A stretch of DNA of 64,000 nt, taken from assembly GCA_964417895.1 (NCBI GenBank), contig CAYQJS010000006.1, forward strand, positions 62,001 through 126,000. The letters run 5' to 3'. The stretch comes from CAYQJS01 sp964417895 (GTDB lineage Bacteria; Chloroflexota; UBA6077; SHYK01). Of this stretch, positions 43,805 through 51,892 are shown in pieces. The notes below the pieces were generated by a model, which was not told where the DNA came from, did not search any database, and was given only the letters and a program-made list of their open reading frames with translations. Both the position numbers and the translations under genes were made by a program. Positions within the stretch are counted from its first letter, which is position 1. Each line of letters starts with the position of its first letter.

Positions 43805-43927
43805 AAGGGGTTCGCCAAGCGCGAGAAGGCCACCTGGGCCTGGGAGCCGGAAAATGGTGTCCCCTGAGTCATTGCGCCGTCTGGTCGGCGGACGACGAAA
43901 GCCTTCCTGATGAGGCTTCCGCTCACC

Positions 43928-45181
43928 ATGGCTGCACAAAGTTCGGGGGCACCCGCCGGAGGCGGCGAGACCCACCAGGGCAGTCAGCGGGCCGGCGACT
44001 CCGAGTGGCGCAGTTTTCTGAGCCACCTGGAGTGCACGGCCTGTGGGCTGCGCCACGAGGCTGACGAGCCCCAATCCGTCTGCCGCGCCTGCGGCAAAGT
44101 GCTTTTTGCCAGCTACGACTTCGCCGGGATCCGGCAGGCCGTCGCACCGCGCGCCTTTGCCTCGCGACGTTGGGACCTGTGGCGATACTGGGAGCTGCTT
44201 CCGGTTCGCGCTCCGTCGTTCGCGTTGACCCTCGGTGAGGGGATGACACCGCTGCTGCAGGCCCGCCGCGAGGCGGCGGCGGCTCTGGGCCTCGAGCGCG
44301 GGGATCTCTTGATCAAGGACGAGGGCCTGAACCCCACCGGCACGTTCAAGGCCCGGGGCATGGCGGTGGCGATTGCACGCGCCCGAGAGCTGGGTATCCG
44401 AGCCATCGCGCTGCCCAGCGCCGGCAACGCCGGCTCGGCGGCGGCGGCGTACGCGGCGGCCGCCGGGATGGAAGTGCACGTGGCGATGCCGCGTGACGTG
44501 CCCGTCGCCAACCGCATCGAGGCGGACGCATACGGGGCGGAAACGACCCTCGTCGACGGCCTCATCGACGAGGCCGGACGAGTGATCCGGGCACGCGCCG
44601 CGGAGCGCGGATGGTTCGACCTCTCGACACTCCGCGAGCCCTACCGCCAGGAGGGCAAGAAAACAATGGGGATCGAGCTGGCCGAGCAGGGCGGCTGGGG
44701 CCCCGACTGTCTGCCGGACGTGGTCATCTTCCCCACTGGCGGCGGCACCGGGATCGTGGGCATGTGGAAGGCGTTCGCGGAGCTGGAGGCGCTGGGGTGG
44801 ATCGGGCCAAAACGACCCCGGATGGTTGTCGTGCAGGCCGAAGGCTGCGCACCCCTGGTTCGCGCGTTCCAGTTGGGCCTCGAGCATGCGGAGCCGTGGC
44901 CCAATGCGCAGACGGCGGCAGCGGGCCTCCGCGTTCCCGCCGCGATCGGCGACTACCTGGTCCTGCGCGCCGTCCGGGAGAGCGAGGGAACAGCCATCGC
45001 CGTGAGTGAGGAGGCCATCGAAGGGGGGCAACGACAGATGGCGCGGCTGGCAGGGGTCTTCACTTCCCCGGAGGGCGGCGCGACCTGGGCCGCGGCCCGA
45101 GCATTGCGCTCCAGTGGCTTTCTGGCGGGCGATGAGCGGGCGGTGCTGTTCAGCACGGGGATGGGGCTGAAGTACATCTGA
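43928..45181 (+). CDS. Threonine synthase-like PLP enzyme
   Basis: 417 residues. An N-terminal zinc-ribbon-like segment has two CxxC pairs (LECTACGL, SVCRACGK), as in archaeal-type threonine synthases. The fold-type II core has the PLP lysine in NPTGTFKARGMAV, AGNAGSAAAAYAA as the serine/asparagine loop, and phosphate loop PTGGGTGIVGMW. The activity may be threonine synthase or a related beta-replacing or dehydratase enzyme. ATG 43928 is used; ATG-like codons start 6 codons upstream. Confidence 0.87.
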   Translation: MAAQSSGAPAGGGETHQGSQRAGDSEWRSFLSHLECTACGLRHEADEPQSVCRACGKVLFASYDFAGIRQAVAPRAFASRRWDLWRYWELLPVRAPSFALTLGEGMTPLLQARREAAAALGLERGDLLIKDEGLNPTGTFKARGMAVAIARARELGIRAIALPSAGNAGSAAAAYAAAAGMEVHVAMPRDVPVANRIEADAYGAETTLVDGLIDEAGRVIRARAAERGWFDLSTLREPYRQEGKKTMGIELAEQGGWGPDCLPDVVIFPTGGGTGIVGMWKAFAELEALGWIGPKRPRMVVVQAEGCAPLVRAFQLGLEHAEPWPNAQTAAAGLRVPAAIGDYLVLRAVRESEGTAIAVSEEAIEGGQRQMARLAGVFTSPEGGATWAAARALRSSGFLAGDERAVLFSTGMGLKYI

Positions 45182-45336
45182 TTCGAATGTCCCCTGAGCT
45201 CGAACCTCGAACCACGGTCGGGTCACACGCCGCCAGATGGATGAACAGGCTCATCATTGCTCGTGCCTCTTGTTCTCGCACCGTCCGACCGCTTCCGGCT
45301 CGAACGCGAGCCAGAAAAGCCGACGCCGTTGCGGCA

Positions 45337-46155
45337 TCAATCCTCCTCCACGAAACCGTGTGCCTTGAGGTCGCGCTCCACCCCTTCAAGGATGGCGCGG
45401 GCCTGAGCTATCGCAGCACGCGCATCTTCCCGGGTCGGTGGTATCCAGTCACCGGGGTAGCGGGCTCGGTAGGACCAACCCGAGAGAACTTGCAGGTTCG
45501 GGTGCTCATCCTTCACGGGCCAGCCCGCGGGGATGCGATTGCGAGTAGCGTCGAGGTCGTGGCTGAAGGGATAGTCAACCTGCAGAAAGACGAGCACGGC
45601 CTTCAACGCCTTCTCGGCTGCCTGCTGTGCTTGGTAAGCGGCAGGGTCGGGATCGAGTTCGGAGGCGGCCAGGTCAACCTCGGCTGTGCGGAGATCGAGT
45701 CGAGCCTGACGAAGCCAGCGCCGCGTCTCAGCTAGTCGCCCAATTTCCGTCACCGGCTTCACCTCCACATCCACGGCCCGTCGCGTCTCGTCCCACCGTA
45801 CCGGCGCCGTCGCGTCGTATAGGAGCTTCCCCTCCCGCAGCGCGGGCCGGATCACCGTGCCAACGAGATCGCCTTCGGTCCCGATCTGCTCGGCGGTGAC
45901 GACGATGATGTCTCGCGGGATATCCAGGTCCCGCGACGCGTCCCAAGCTGCATCCCGAGCAAGCCGTCTGTCGGCATCGTTCGAAACGACCACGAGCAGG
46001 TCCACGTCACTCCAGCGGTGAGCGTTCCCGCGTGCGTGCGAGCCGAAGAGGATCACTTGCAGGGGATCGACGGCGCGGACGATGCGCTCCACTGCCGTGA
46101 CGATAGCCGCCGGCACGGGGGCCGGGACGGTGGGTGCCCAGGGGATTCCTGTCAT
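45337..46155 (-). CDS. Nucleotidyltransferase (MNT)-HEPN fusion protein
   Basis: 272 residues. The N-terminal minimal nucleotidyltransferase carries FGSHARGNAHRWSDVDLLV, keeping GS and the DxD-type pair. The C-terminal HEPN domain (about 145-265) has AYQAQQAAEKALKAVLVFL and FSHDLD, but the RNase motif RxxxxxH is not obvious. In MNT/HEPN toxin-antitoxin systems the MNT adenylylates and silences the HEPN RNase; here both are one chain. GGAG lies 9 bases before the ATG. The frame is open upstream to 46455, but that part is a decayed chromate-transporter remnant. Confidence 0.85.
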   Translation of the reverse strand: MTGIPWAPTVPAPVPAAIVTAVERIVRAVDPLQVILFGSHARGNAHRWSDVDLLVVVSNDADRRLARDAAWDASRDLDIPRDIIVVTAEQIGTEGDLVGTVIRPALREGKLLYDATAPVRWDETRRAVDVEVKPVTEIGRLAETRRWLRQARLDLRTAEVDLAASELDPDPAAYQAQQAAEKALKAVLVFLQVDYPFSHDLDATRNRIPAGWPVKDEHPNLQVLSGWSYRARYPGDWIPPTREDARAAIAQARAILEGVERDLKAHGFVEED

Positions 46156-46243
46156 TGCAGCGACTCCGCGTAGGAGAAGATGATATCGCCTGCCTCCACG
46201 TGGCCCTTCACCTCTGCTGGGCTGAATCAGTGGCGAGCCTCCG

Positions 46244-46326
46244 GTGCCTCCGAACCGATTGGCCGTCAGCTCTACGAATCCAAGCGTCAGCAGAAGTGTG
46301 ACGAGTGAGAACGGCGGGAGGAAACC
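46244..46326 (-). pseudogene. Decayed 83-bp fragment of a chromate-transporter (CHR) gene
   Basis: 83 bases match 48499-48581 in the CHR gene at about 87 percent identity (11 differences by eye), same strand. It encodes FSLVTLLLTLGFVELTAN, against FSLVTLLLTVGFVELTAN in the intact copy. Flanks do not match. It lies between the MNT-HEPN and DUF433 genes and marks an old duplication or rearrangement. Confidence 0.85.
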
Positions 46327-46441
46327 TGACCGAACGTGGCGTAAGGCGAATAGGAATACGCCTACCGGCGTGGCCACCGGAAGGTGCGATAATTTCAGGC
46401 AGGTCCGGCACAACGCGTGCGCATCCGCCGAGGAGGCGATA

Positions 46442-46720
46442 GTGACGCCCGACACCCGCCGACTGACTGATGACGAGTTGATCGCACGCTACATCGAGCT
46501 CAACCCGCGCCGTCCGGGGCGAGATCGCGCGCAGGTCCGGGATGCCGGCGTTGAGGTCTGGGCCCTGGTCGCCTACTACCAAGATGGCGCCTCCGAAGAC
46601 GTCCATCAGGTCGCCCGTGCCTATGACATCCCGGTCGACGCAGTCCGGGCCGCGCTCGCGTACTATGCCCGCGAACGGGATCTCATCGACGCACGGCTCA
46701 AGCGACTCCGCTCCGCATAG
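46442..46720 (+). CDS. DUF433-type antitoxin
   Basis: 92 residues, helical, with a winged-helix-like core: RRLTDDELIARYIELNP, then VEVWALVAYYQDGASEDVHQVARAYDIPVDAVRAALAYYARE (in pieces), which is the DUF433 pattern. GTG 46442 follows GGAGG by 5 bases. DUF433 genes typically precede a DUF5615 PIN-like toxin, as here 5 bases downstream. The long AraC-like upstream reading is the CHR remnant read backwards and is not coding. Confidence 0.82.
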   Translation: MTPDTRRLTDDELIARYIELNPRRPGRDRAQVRDAGVEVWALVAYYQDGASEDVHQVARAYDIPVDAVRAALAYYARERDLIDARLKRLRSA

Positions 46721-46725
46721 CCTCC

Positions 46726-47102
46726 TTGGCCAGCATCTATCTGGATCACAATGTCGCGCGTGATGTCGCAACGGCCTTGCGTCTCAACGGTCACGATGTC
46801 CGCACGGCGCGTGAGATCCACACCGAGAACGTCGGCGATGACGAGCACCTCGCGCTCGCCTACCAGAACAGATGGATCTTCATCACCCACAACATCTCAG
46901 ACTTCGAGTTGCTACACGACGGATGGAGACGGTGGTCGAGGCTTTGGGGGCTGAATGTGTTGCACCCGGGGATCCTCTGGAGCCAGGGCCGACTGCTCGG
47001 CAGATTGCGACCCTGGTTGACGAGCGGCTTGGGCTGGGGGCGCCGCTCGAGGGTGGGCTCGCAGTTTGGCGTCCCCGACATGGCTGGCGTCAGCGTTTGT
47101 GA
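46726..47102 (+). pseudogene. DUF5615 PIN-like toxin, frameshifted
   Basis: Starts TTG as MASIYLDHNVARDVATALRL, with PIN-type acidic residues in YLDHN and FITHNISDFELLH. The first frame keeps family sequence to HPGIL (about 46975); after that, family-like sequence (QIATLVDERLGLGAPLEGGL, ending HGWRQRL) continues in another frame to 47102. A one-base loss or two-base gain at about 46970-46995 explains this. The uninterrupted first frame would run to 47124 with an unrelated tail. Either the toxin is dead or there is a sequence error. Confidence 0.78.
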
Positions 47103-47303
47103 CGCAGGCCTGTCGGCGTGCTAGACCCCGGTGTGGACGCCTGCGGGAATCGTCGCTGGCGAGGCAAGACAGTTACTCAGCACGACCCCGTGAGTCCGCC
47201 AGACTGGAGCAGTAGGGACTGCAGAAGAGACGGAGTCGGGCATGTTACGGACCGGACGCTCAGGCAGAAACCCGGGGCCCAGTGAGCACGAGAGGAGAAA
47301 CCC

Positions 47304-47672
47304 ATGGAGCTGCTACCGCGCGACGACGAGCGCGAGGAACGCATCAGCATGGAGATCGTTGCCGACGCCAACGGCCCCGAAGAGCAGGCGATGGGCTGGT
47401 GCTCCTACCTCGAGACCGAGTTGTCCTTCCCCTTTCTAGCGCGATGCGTTCGGGCGCGTCGGACCTCTCCGCTCCGCGTCGGGGACGAGGTCGAGATCGT
47501 GGGCATGGCGCCCGAGGAGGAGTGTGAGCACGAGATGTTCGTGCTAACCCCCTGGGAGCGCAGCACGCTCGCCGTGCCCCTTTCGCAACTCGAGGGGATC
47601 GTCGTGAATCAGGAAACGCTCTGTGCGATTGAAGATTGGAACTACTGGGTTGGTCGCGGCTACGAGCTCTGA
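47304..47672 (+). CDS. Calcium-binding family protein (PF11535-like)
   Basis: 122 residues, acidic. The blocks MEIVADANGPEEQAMGWCSYL, LSFPFLARCVRARRTSPL, GDEVEIVGMAPEEECEHEMF and CAIEDWNYWVGRGYE follow the small cyanobacterial-type calcium-binding family closely. The role in the cell is not known. GAGAGGAGA precedes the ATG at 47304. It has no obvious operon partner. Confidence 0.85.
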   Translation: MELLPRDDEREERISMEIVADANGPEEQAMGWCSYLETELSFPFLARCVRARRTSPLRVGDEVEIVGMAPEEECEHEMFVLTPWERSTLAVPLSQLEGIVVNQETLCAIEDWNYWVGRGYEL

Positions 47673-47734
47673 AGCTCGTCCACCACTCACTGGGTCCCTA
47701 TTTGACGCTGGGTGTATGAGGTGGCTCGCTATGG

Positions 47735-48265
47735 CTACGCCAGGGGCACGCCCGCCAGGTAGCAGCCGATGCCAGCCAGGCTCCCCAGGATCAGCACAGG
47801 GAGCGTGTCCGCTTTGGTGAACACCAGAACGCCCAGGGACACCCCGAAGATGGCGACCGACGCGGGCGCTGTCACTAGGGGCTCCGCGAACGAGTAGCCC
47901 ACGGCGCACAGCAGTCCCACGGCTGACGCCGTGATTCCCCGCGTGAGGCCGACGACCCACGGCCGCGTGGCGAGCCGCCGGTGCGCCCGCACCAGACCGA
48001 TGGCCACGAACGGGGGGATCATCACGCCCAGGAGGGCGGCCACGAGGCCGGGGATCCCGCCCGCGTAGTACCCGATCGAGAGGACGAATTTGCCGTTGGG
48101 CCCCGGGCCGATTCGCCCAATCGCGAGGGCTGAGGCGAAATCGGCGCTGGTCAGCATGTGCCGTTGAAAGATGAGCTCGTCCTGGAGCAGCGGGAGCGGC
48201 GCCAGACCTCCGGACGACAGAAACGAAGCCTTCAAGAAGACCAGGAACAGATCGAGGAAGCCCAT
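47735..48265 (-). CDS. Chromate transporter CHR-domain subunit, second half
   Basis: 176 residues with about five or six helices. N-terminus FLDLFLVFLKASFLSSGGLAPLPLLQDELI and SALAIGRIGPGPNGKFVLSIGYYAGG match a CHR half. Starts 1 base after the stop of the first half, so the pair forms a two-gene short-chain CHR transporter, which exports chromate or related oxyanions by analogy. Ends 63 bases from the calcium-binding gene (convergent). Confidence 0.9.
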   Translation of the reverse strand: MGFLDLFLVFLKASFLSSGGLAPLPLLQDELIFQRHMLTSADFASALAIGRIGPGPNGKFVLSIGYYAGGIPGLVAALLGVMIPPFVAIGLVRAHRRLATRPWVVGLTRGITASAVGLLCAVGYSFAEPLVTAPASVAIFGVSLGVLVFTKADTLPVLILGSLAGIGCYLAGVPLA

Positions 48266-48266
48266 C

Positions 48267-48869
48267 CTAGGCCCCGCCGTCCGCCGGACGGAAAAGGAAG
48301 GCGCCCGCTATAGCGCCGCCGACGATCACCAGCGCCACATTCACGTGGGCAAAGGTGACGAGGATGAAGCTCAGTGCGATGTAGACGGCCATCAGCGCGG
48401 CCGGGAGTCGCTCGCTCCACGGCAGCCAGCTCTGCGCCGTCTCGACCGCGAGGGCGAATGTGAGCCCAGCCGTCACGGCGACCGCGCCTTTGACGGCGGC
48501 GCCTCCGAACGGATTAGCCGTCAGCTCCACGAAGCCAACTGTCAGCAGCAGTGTGACGAGCGAGAACGGAAGGAGGAAACCAACACTCGAAGCGATGGAG
48601 CCCCATACTCCGTTCAGGCGGTAGCCCACGATCACCGCGAGGGCACAGAGGTTGATGCCCGGAACGATACGGCTGAGGCCAAAATCCAGGCCGAATTGCG
48701 CGGAGGTGATCCACCCGCGGCGCACCAGCTCGTGGTGCATCGTGTAAATGGTACCGGTCCCGCCACCCCACCCCTGGATGCTGATCCTGGCGAACGCTAG
48801 AAACAGCTTCCACAACGGAACGTTGTGGACCAGGACGCCGATCTCCCCCGCATACGCTCGGCTGGCCAT
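48267..48869 (-). CDS. Chromate transporter CHR-domain subunit, first half
   Basis: 200 residues with about six helices. FLAFARISIQGWGGGTGTIYTMHHELVRRGWIT and FDFGLSRIVPGINLCALAVIVGYRL-type sequence (with LDFGLSRIVPG here) are typical CHR landmarks. It works with the following half-gene. Residues about 95-123 are duplicated as the remnant at 46244. GGGAG precedes the ATG by about 8 bases. Confidence 0.9.
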   Translation of the reverse strand: MASRAYAGEIGVLVHNVPLWKLFLAFARISIQGWGGGTGTIYTMHHELVRRGWITSAQFGLDFGLSRIVPGINLCALAVIVGYRLNGVWGSIASSVGFLLPFSLVTLLLTVGFVELTANPFGGAAVKGAVAVTAGLTFALAVETAQSWLPWSERLPAALMAVYIALSFILVTFAHVNVALVIVGGAIAGAFLFRPADGGA

Positions 48870-48880
48870 AGCTCACTCCC

Positions 48881-48909
48881 AAGAAGAAAGGCCCCGACTT
48901 CTCGGGGCC
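48881..48909 (-). terminator. Intrinsic terminator after the zinc-ribbon gene
   Basis: On the minus strand GGCCCCGA and TCGGGGCC (48890-48909) pair perfectly over 8 bp with a 4-base loop, followed by TTTCTTCTT (48881-48889). It lies between the zinc-ribbon stop and the first CHR gene. Confidence 0.8.
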
Positions 48910-48962
48910 CTTTCTCGCTGGATTCTTGCGGGGTGGCCGAGCCACCACACAAGCGACGTGGT

Positions 48963-49163
48963 TTACGATCTGGCCCCCGCGACCGCTTCCTCCGGGGCGG
49001 GCAGCTCTTCCGGATTACGCGCGTTCTTCGGTCGCCAGCGCTTCACGCCGACGAGCCCGAGACAGGCGAGACAGATACGCGACTCCATCTCCCGAACGAG
49101 CTGATATGCGCCACAGATCGAGCAGCGCTGGAGGCCCGGCTTCCGCCGGCGCTTCTTGGCCAT
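48963..49163 (-). CDS. Small zinc-ribbon protein
   Basis: 66 residues: a very basic start MAKKRRRKPGLQ, then two CxxC knuckles (CSICGAYQL and CLACLG) within 30 residues, then a basic and an acidic tail. Likely binds zinc and possibly RNA or ribosomes; no named family. Start ATG 49163 chosen over GTG 49193 because the basic N-terminus begins there. A terminator follows at 48881. Confidence 0.75.
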   Translation of the reverse strand: MAKKRRRKPGLQRCSICGAYQLVREMESRICLACLGLVGVKRWRPKNARNPEELPAPEEAVAGARS

Positions 49164-49226
49164 GGGCCCTCCAGTAGACCGCCCGTGGGTCAACGCATTC
49201 TAGCATGCCCCCGAACGACGAACACC

Positions 49227-50015
49227 TCAGATCGGCTCATCCTGACGGTAGGGGGCCCCATGGCGGAGGGCATATTCAGCCTTCGCCAGCTCGCGCCCGA
49301 GGTAGGCCGCATGGTCCAGGCGGGAGACGAGGCCCCATTCGATGAGCGCGCTGCACATCGACTCGGCGTCGCCGGCCGCGATGCGATGCGCGAGAGCACC
49401 ATCCTCTCCGTAGTGCTCCACCAGCAGTCTGCCGGCGGCACGATCGACGAGCACGACGAAGAAGCCCTGCGGGTCGTGCTCCGCGAGGCGAAACCGCCGG
49501 CTTGGAGCGACGATCGGCTCTACGCGCGGCAGCTCGACGTGCTCCTCGAAAGCGCCTGGGTCGTCGGCCTGGCACCGATCCACCTGGTCGGCGATGCGCG
49601 CAACCTCGTTGACGCCGACCAGGTCGCACAGCCGCACCTGGCGTCGCACGGCCTCCACGTGCTCGGCCGCGAGGTTCCTGAGACGCGCCCTCCTGCTGCG
49701 GGCGTCGCGGATCGTGCCGTCAGGCGCGAGGCCGCTCTCGAAGAGGGCGCGAAGCGCCTGACCCTGATATCGTCCCCTGCTCTCGTCACCACACACGACG
49801 AGCCATCGGATCCGCGGGCGCTCGAGCAACGTCGTCAGCATCTGCTCGATGCCGATGTTTTCGGTTTCCAGCGGGCCGATGATGGCCACTCTCGCGGCGA
49901 TCGGACTTCCGGCCAGCTCGTCCAGGAGATCAGGGCTCGATAGCGTGCAAATGGCCACTGGGCTGTCGGCGTTGCACCCAACGAACGAGGGGCCGAATTC
50001 CGGTTTCACGTTCAC
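49227..50015 (-). CDS. MtrA-like / DUF4346 protein
   Basis: 262 residues. Residues 1-150 resemble subunit A of tetrahydromethanopterin S-methyltransferase: CNADSPVAICTLSS, GPLETENIGIEQMLTTLLER and RWLVVCGDESRGR. Residues about 165-262 are DUF4346-like: DPQGFFVVLVDRAAGRLLVEHY and GLVSRLDHAAYLGRELAKAEYAL. Such fusions occur in bacteria without methanogenesis and may bind a corrinoid or pterin; the function is unknown. Lies 23 bases after the exporter genes on the same strand, so it may be the last gene of that unit. Confidence 0.83.
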   Translation of the reverse strand: MNVKPEFGPSFVGCNADSPVAICTLSSPDLLDELAGSPIAARVAIIGPLETENIGIEQMLTTLLERPRIRWLVVCGDESRGRYQGQALRALFESGLAPDGTIRDARSRRARLRNLAAEHVEAVRRQVRLCDLVGVNEVARIADQVDRCQADDPGAFEEHVELPRVEPIVAPSRRFRLAEHDPQGFFVVLVDRAAGRLLVEHYGEDGALAHRIAAGDAESMCSALIEWGLVSRLDHAAYLGRELAKAEYALRHGAPYRQDEPI

Positions 50016-50038
50016 ACCTACGGTTGGGGGACTGGCGG

Positions 50039-51892
50039 TCAGGAAACCGCGGGAACCCCTGCCAGCTCCGCCGGCACCGCGTCTGGCTTGCGGGCATCCC
50101 GTCGATACTGCATGAGGTACAGGTCGCGGTAGAGTCCGTCCTGGGCGAGCAGCTCGCGGTGAGTGCCACGTTGCACCACCTGGCCATGGTCGATGACCAG
50201 GACCACGTCGGCGTTTCGAATCGTGGACAGTCGGTGCGCTATCACGAACGATGTCCGCCCATCCAGCAGGCGCGCGAGGGCGGCCTGGATGAGCACTTCG
50301 GTTCGCGTATCGACGCTGGCCGTCGCCTCATCGAGGATCAAGATGCGGGGGTTGGCCAGGACTGCGCGGGCGAATGCGATGAGCTGTCGCTGGCCCTGAG
50401 AGTAGTTCTGGCCCCGCTCGTAGACCTCGGTGTTGTACCCATCGGGCAGACGGGCGATGAACTCGTGGGCATTAGCCAGCTTAGCGGCGTCGACGACCTC
50501 TTCGTCCGTGGCTTCGAGGCGCCCGAATCGGATGTTGTCCGCGATGGTGCCGGTGAAGAGGAATGGGTCCTGAGGGACCAGCCCCATCTGTCGCCGCAGC
50601 GACGCCATGGTGACGTCGCGGATGTCTATCCCGTCGATGAGGATGCGTCCGCCCCGCACGTCGTAGAACCGAGCCAACAGGCTGGCGATCGACGTCTTGC
50701 CGGCGCCGGTTGGCCCCACCAGGGCGATAGTCTGGCCTGGCTGCGCCGCGAACGATACGTCCGTCAGCACCGGGACATCGTCGCGGTAGCTGAGCTGCAC
50801 GCTGTCAAACTCCACATGTCCTTTGATGGGGGGCATCGACCGGGCATCAGGCGGATCATCCACGTCGACGGCGTAGTCCAGCAGCTCGAAGATTTTCTGC
50901 CCGGCTGCCATGGACTGCTGAAAGTGCGTGTAGACCATGCTCAGCTCGCGGATAGGCTGGAAGAAGCGAGTAACGTACGTGAGGAAGGCGACCACAACGC
51001 CAACCGTGATCTCGCCGCTTACCACCGACAGCGCTCCGAACCAGAGCACGATAGCGGTGGCGAGCATGCCTATGAACTCGACCACGGGTGGAAAGGCGCT
51101 CGAGAGCGCCTGTGCCCACAGGTTTGCCCGGAGATTGCCGCGGTTGATCTCGTCGAAGCGATTCTGGCTCACCTGTTCGCGGGCGAACGCCTGCACCACG
51201 CGGATACCCGACACGTTCTCCTGAAAGCCGGCAGCGACCTCGCCGATCGTCTCCCGAGTGCGCAGAAACGCGCGGCGGGCCCGGTGGGTGTAGATGACGG
51301 TCGCGATCACCATGACCGGCAGGACCGAGAACGTGTAGAGCGCTAACTTGGGGCTCATCGTCAGCATGATGGCGATGATGCCGACGAGCAGGATGGAGTC
51401 CGCGATGATATTGATGACGCCCTGAGTGAGCAGTTCCTGGAAGACCGCGACGTCGTTGACGATGCGCGACATGGTGACGCCAGACTCGTGGCGGTCGTGG
51501 TAGCTCAGCGAGAGCCGATTGATCTTGCTGAACATGTCGCTCCGCATGCGATTCATGACGTCCTGGGCAACCAGGGCCATGCTGTAGGACTGCTGCGCCT
51601 GGGATGCCCACGAGATCACCACGGTGAGCGCGAACGCGCTGGACACGAAGCTCAGCCCAAGGATGTCGCGCCGGGCGATGATGAAATCGTCGATGGCTAT
51701 CTTGAGGAGGTAAGGGCCAACAAGCTGAGTTCCCGCGGTCACCGCGACGAGGGCGAAGGCCCAGATCATGCGCACCTTGTGCGGGTGCAGGTAGTTCCAG
51801 ATGCGTCGGGCGATGACCGGATCGAAGATGCGCCCACCGATGGTCCCGGTGCTACTCTGGAGCATCCAGCCGCCGGGCCCGGCATTCATCAT
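50039..51892 (-). CDS. ABC exporter half-transporter, catalytic-Glu subunit
   Basis: 617 residues: six-helix type IV exporter domain (about 30-320), then the ATPase domain with Walker A GPTGAGKTS, signature YSQGQRQL (diverged from LSGGQ), Walker B ILILDEATASVD with catalytic Glu, and switch His in IAHRLS. Pairs with the subunit at 51852, whose own Glu and His are replaced but whose signature is intact, giving one good and one degenerate ATP site. The first of two ATGs (51892) is used; the gene overlaps its neighbour by 41 bases. Same operon as padR. Confidence 0.93.
   Translation of the reverse strand: MMNAGPGGWMLQSSTGTIGGRIFDPVIARRIWNYLHPHKVRMIWAFALVAVTAGTQLVGPYLLKIAIDDFIIARRDILGLSFVSSAFALTVVISWASQAQQSYSMALVAQDVMNRMRSDMFSKINRLSLSYHDRHESGVTMSRIVNDVAVFQELLTQGVINIIADSILLVGIIAIMLTMSPKLALYTFSVLPVMVIATVIYTHRARRAFLRTRETIGEVAAGFQENVSGIRVVQAFAREQVSQNRFDEINRGNLRANLWAQALSSAFPPVVEFIGMLATAIVLWFGALSVVSGEITVGVVVAFLTYVTRFFQPIRELSMVYTHFQQSMAAGQKIFELLDYAVDVDDPPDARSMPPIKGHVEFDSVQLSYRDDVPVLTDVSFAAQPGQTIALVGPTGAGKTSIASLLARFYDVRGGRILIDGIDIRDVTMASLRRQMGLVPQDPFLFTGTIADNIRFGRLEATDEEVVDAAKLANAHEFIARLPDGYNTEVYERGQNYSQGQRQLIAFARAVLANPRILILDEATASVDTRTEVLIQAALARLLDGRTSFVIAHRLSTIRNADVVLVIDHGQVVQRGTHRELLAQDGLYRDLYLMQYRRDARKPDAVPAELAGVPAVS

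Noticed and set aside
45337..46455. The longer 372-codon reading of the MNT-HEPN gene
   Set aside because: Its first 100 codons include the CHR remnant; the ATG at 46155 has a ribosome-binding site and starts the conserved domain.
49227..50015. Methanogenesis or methyl-H4MPT metabolism from the MtrA-like domain
   Set aside because: No other Mtr or Mcr subunits; the domain fused to DUF4346 is known in non-methanogenic bacteria.
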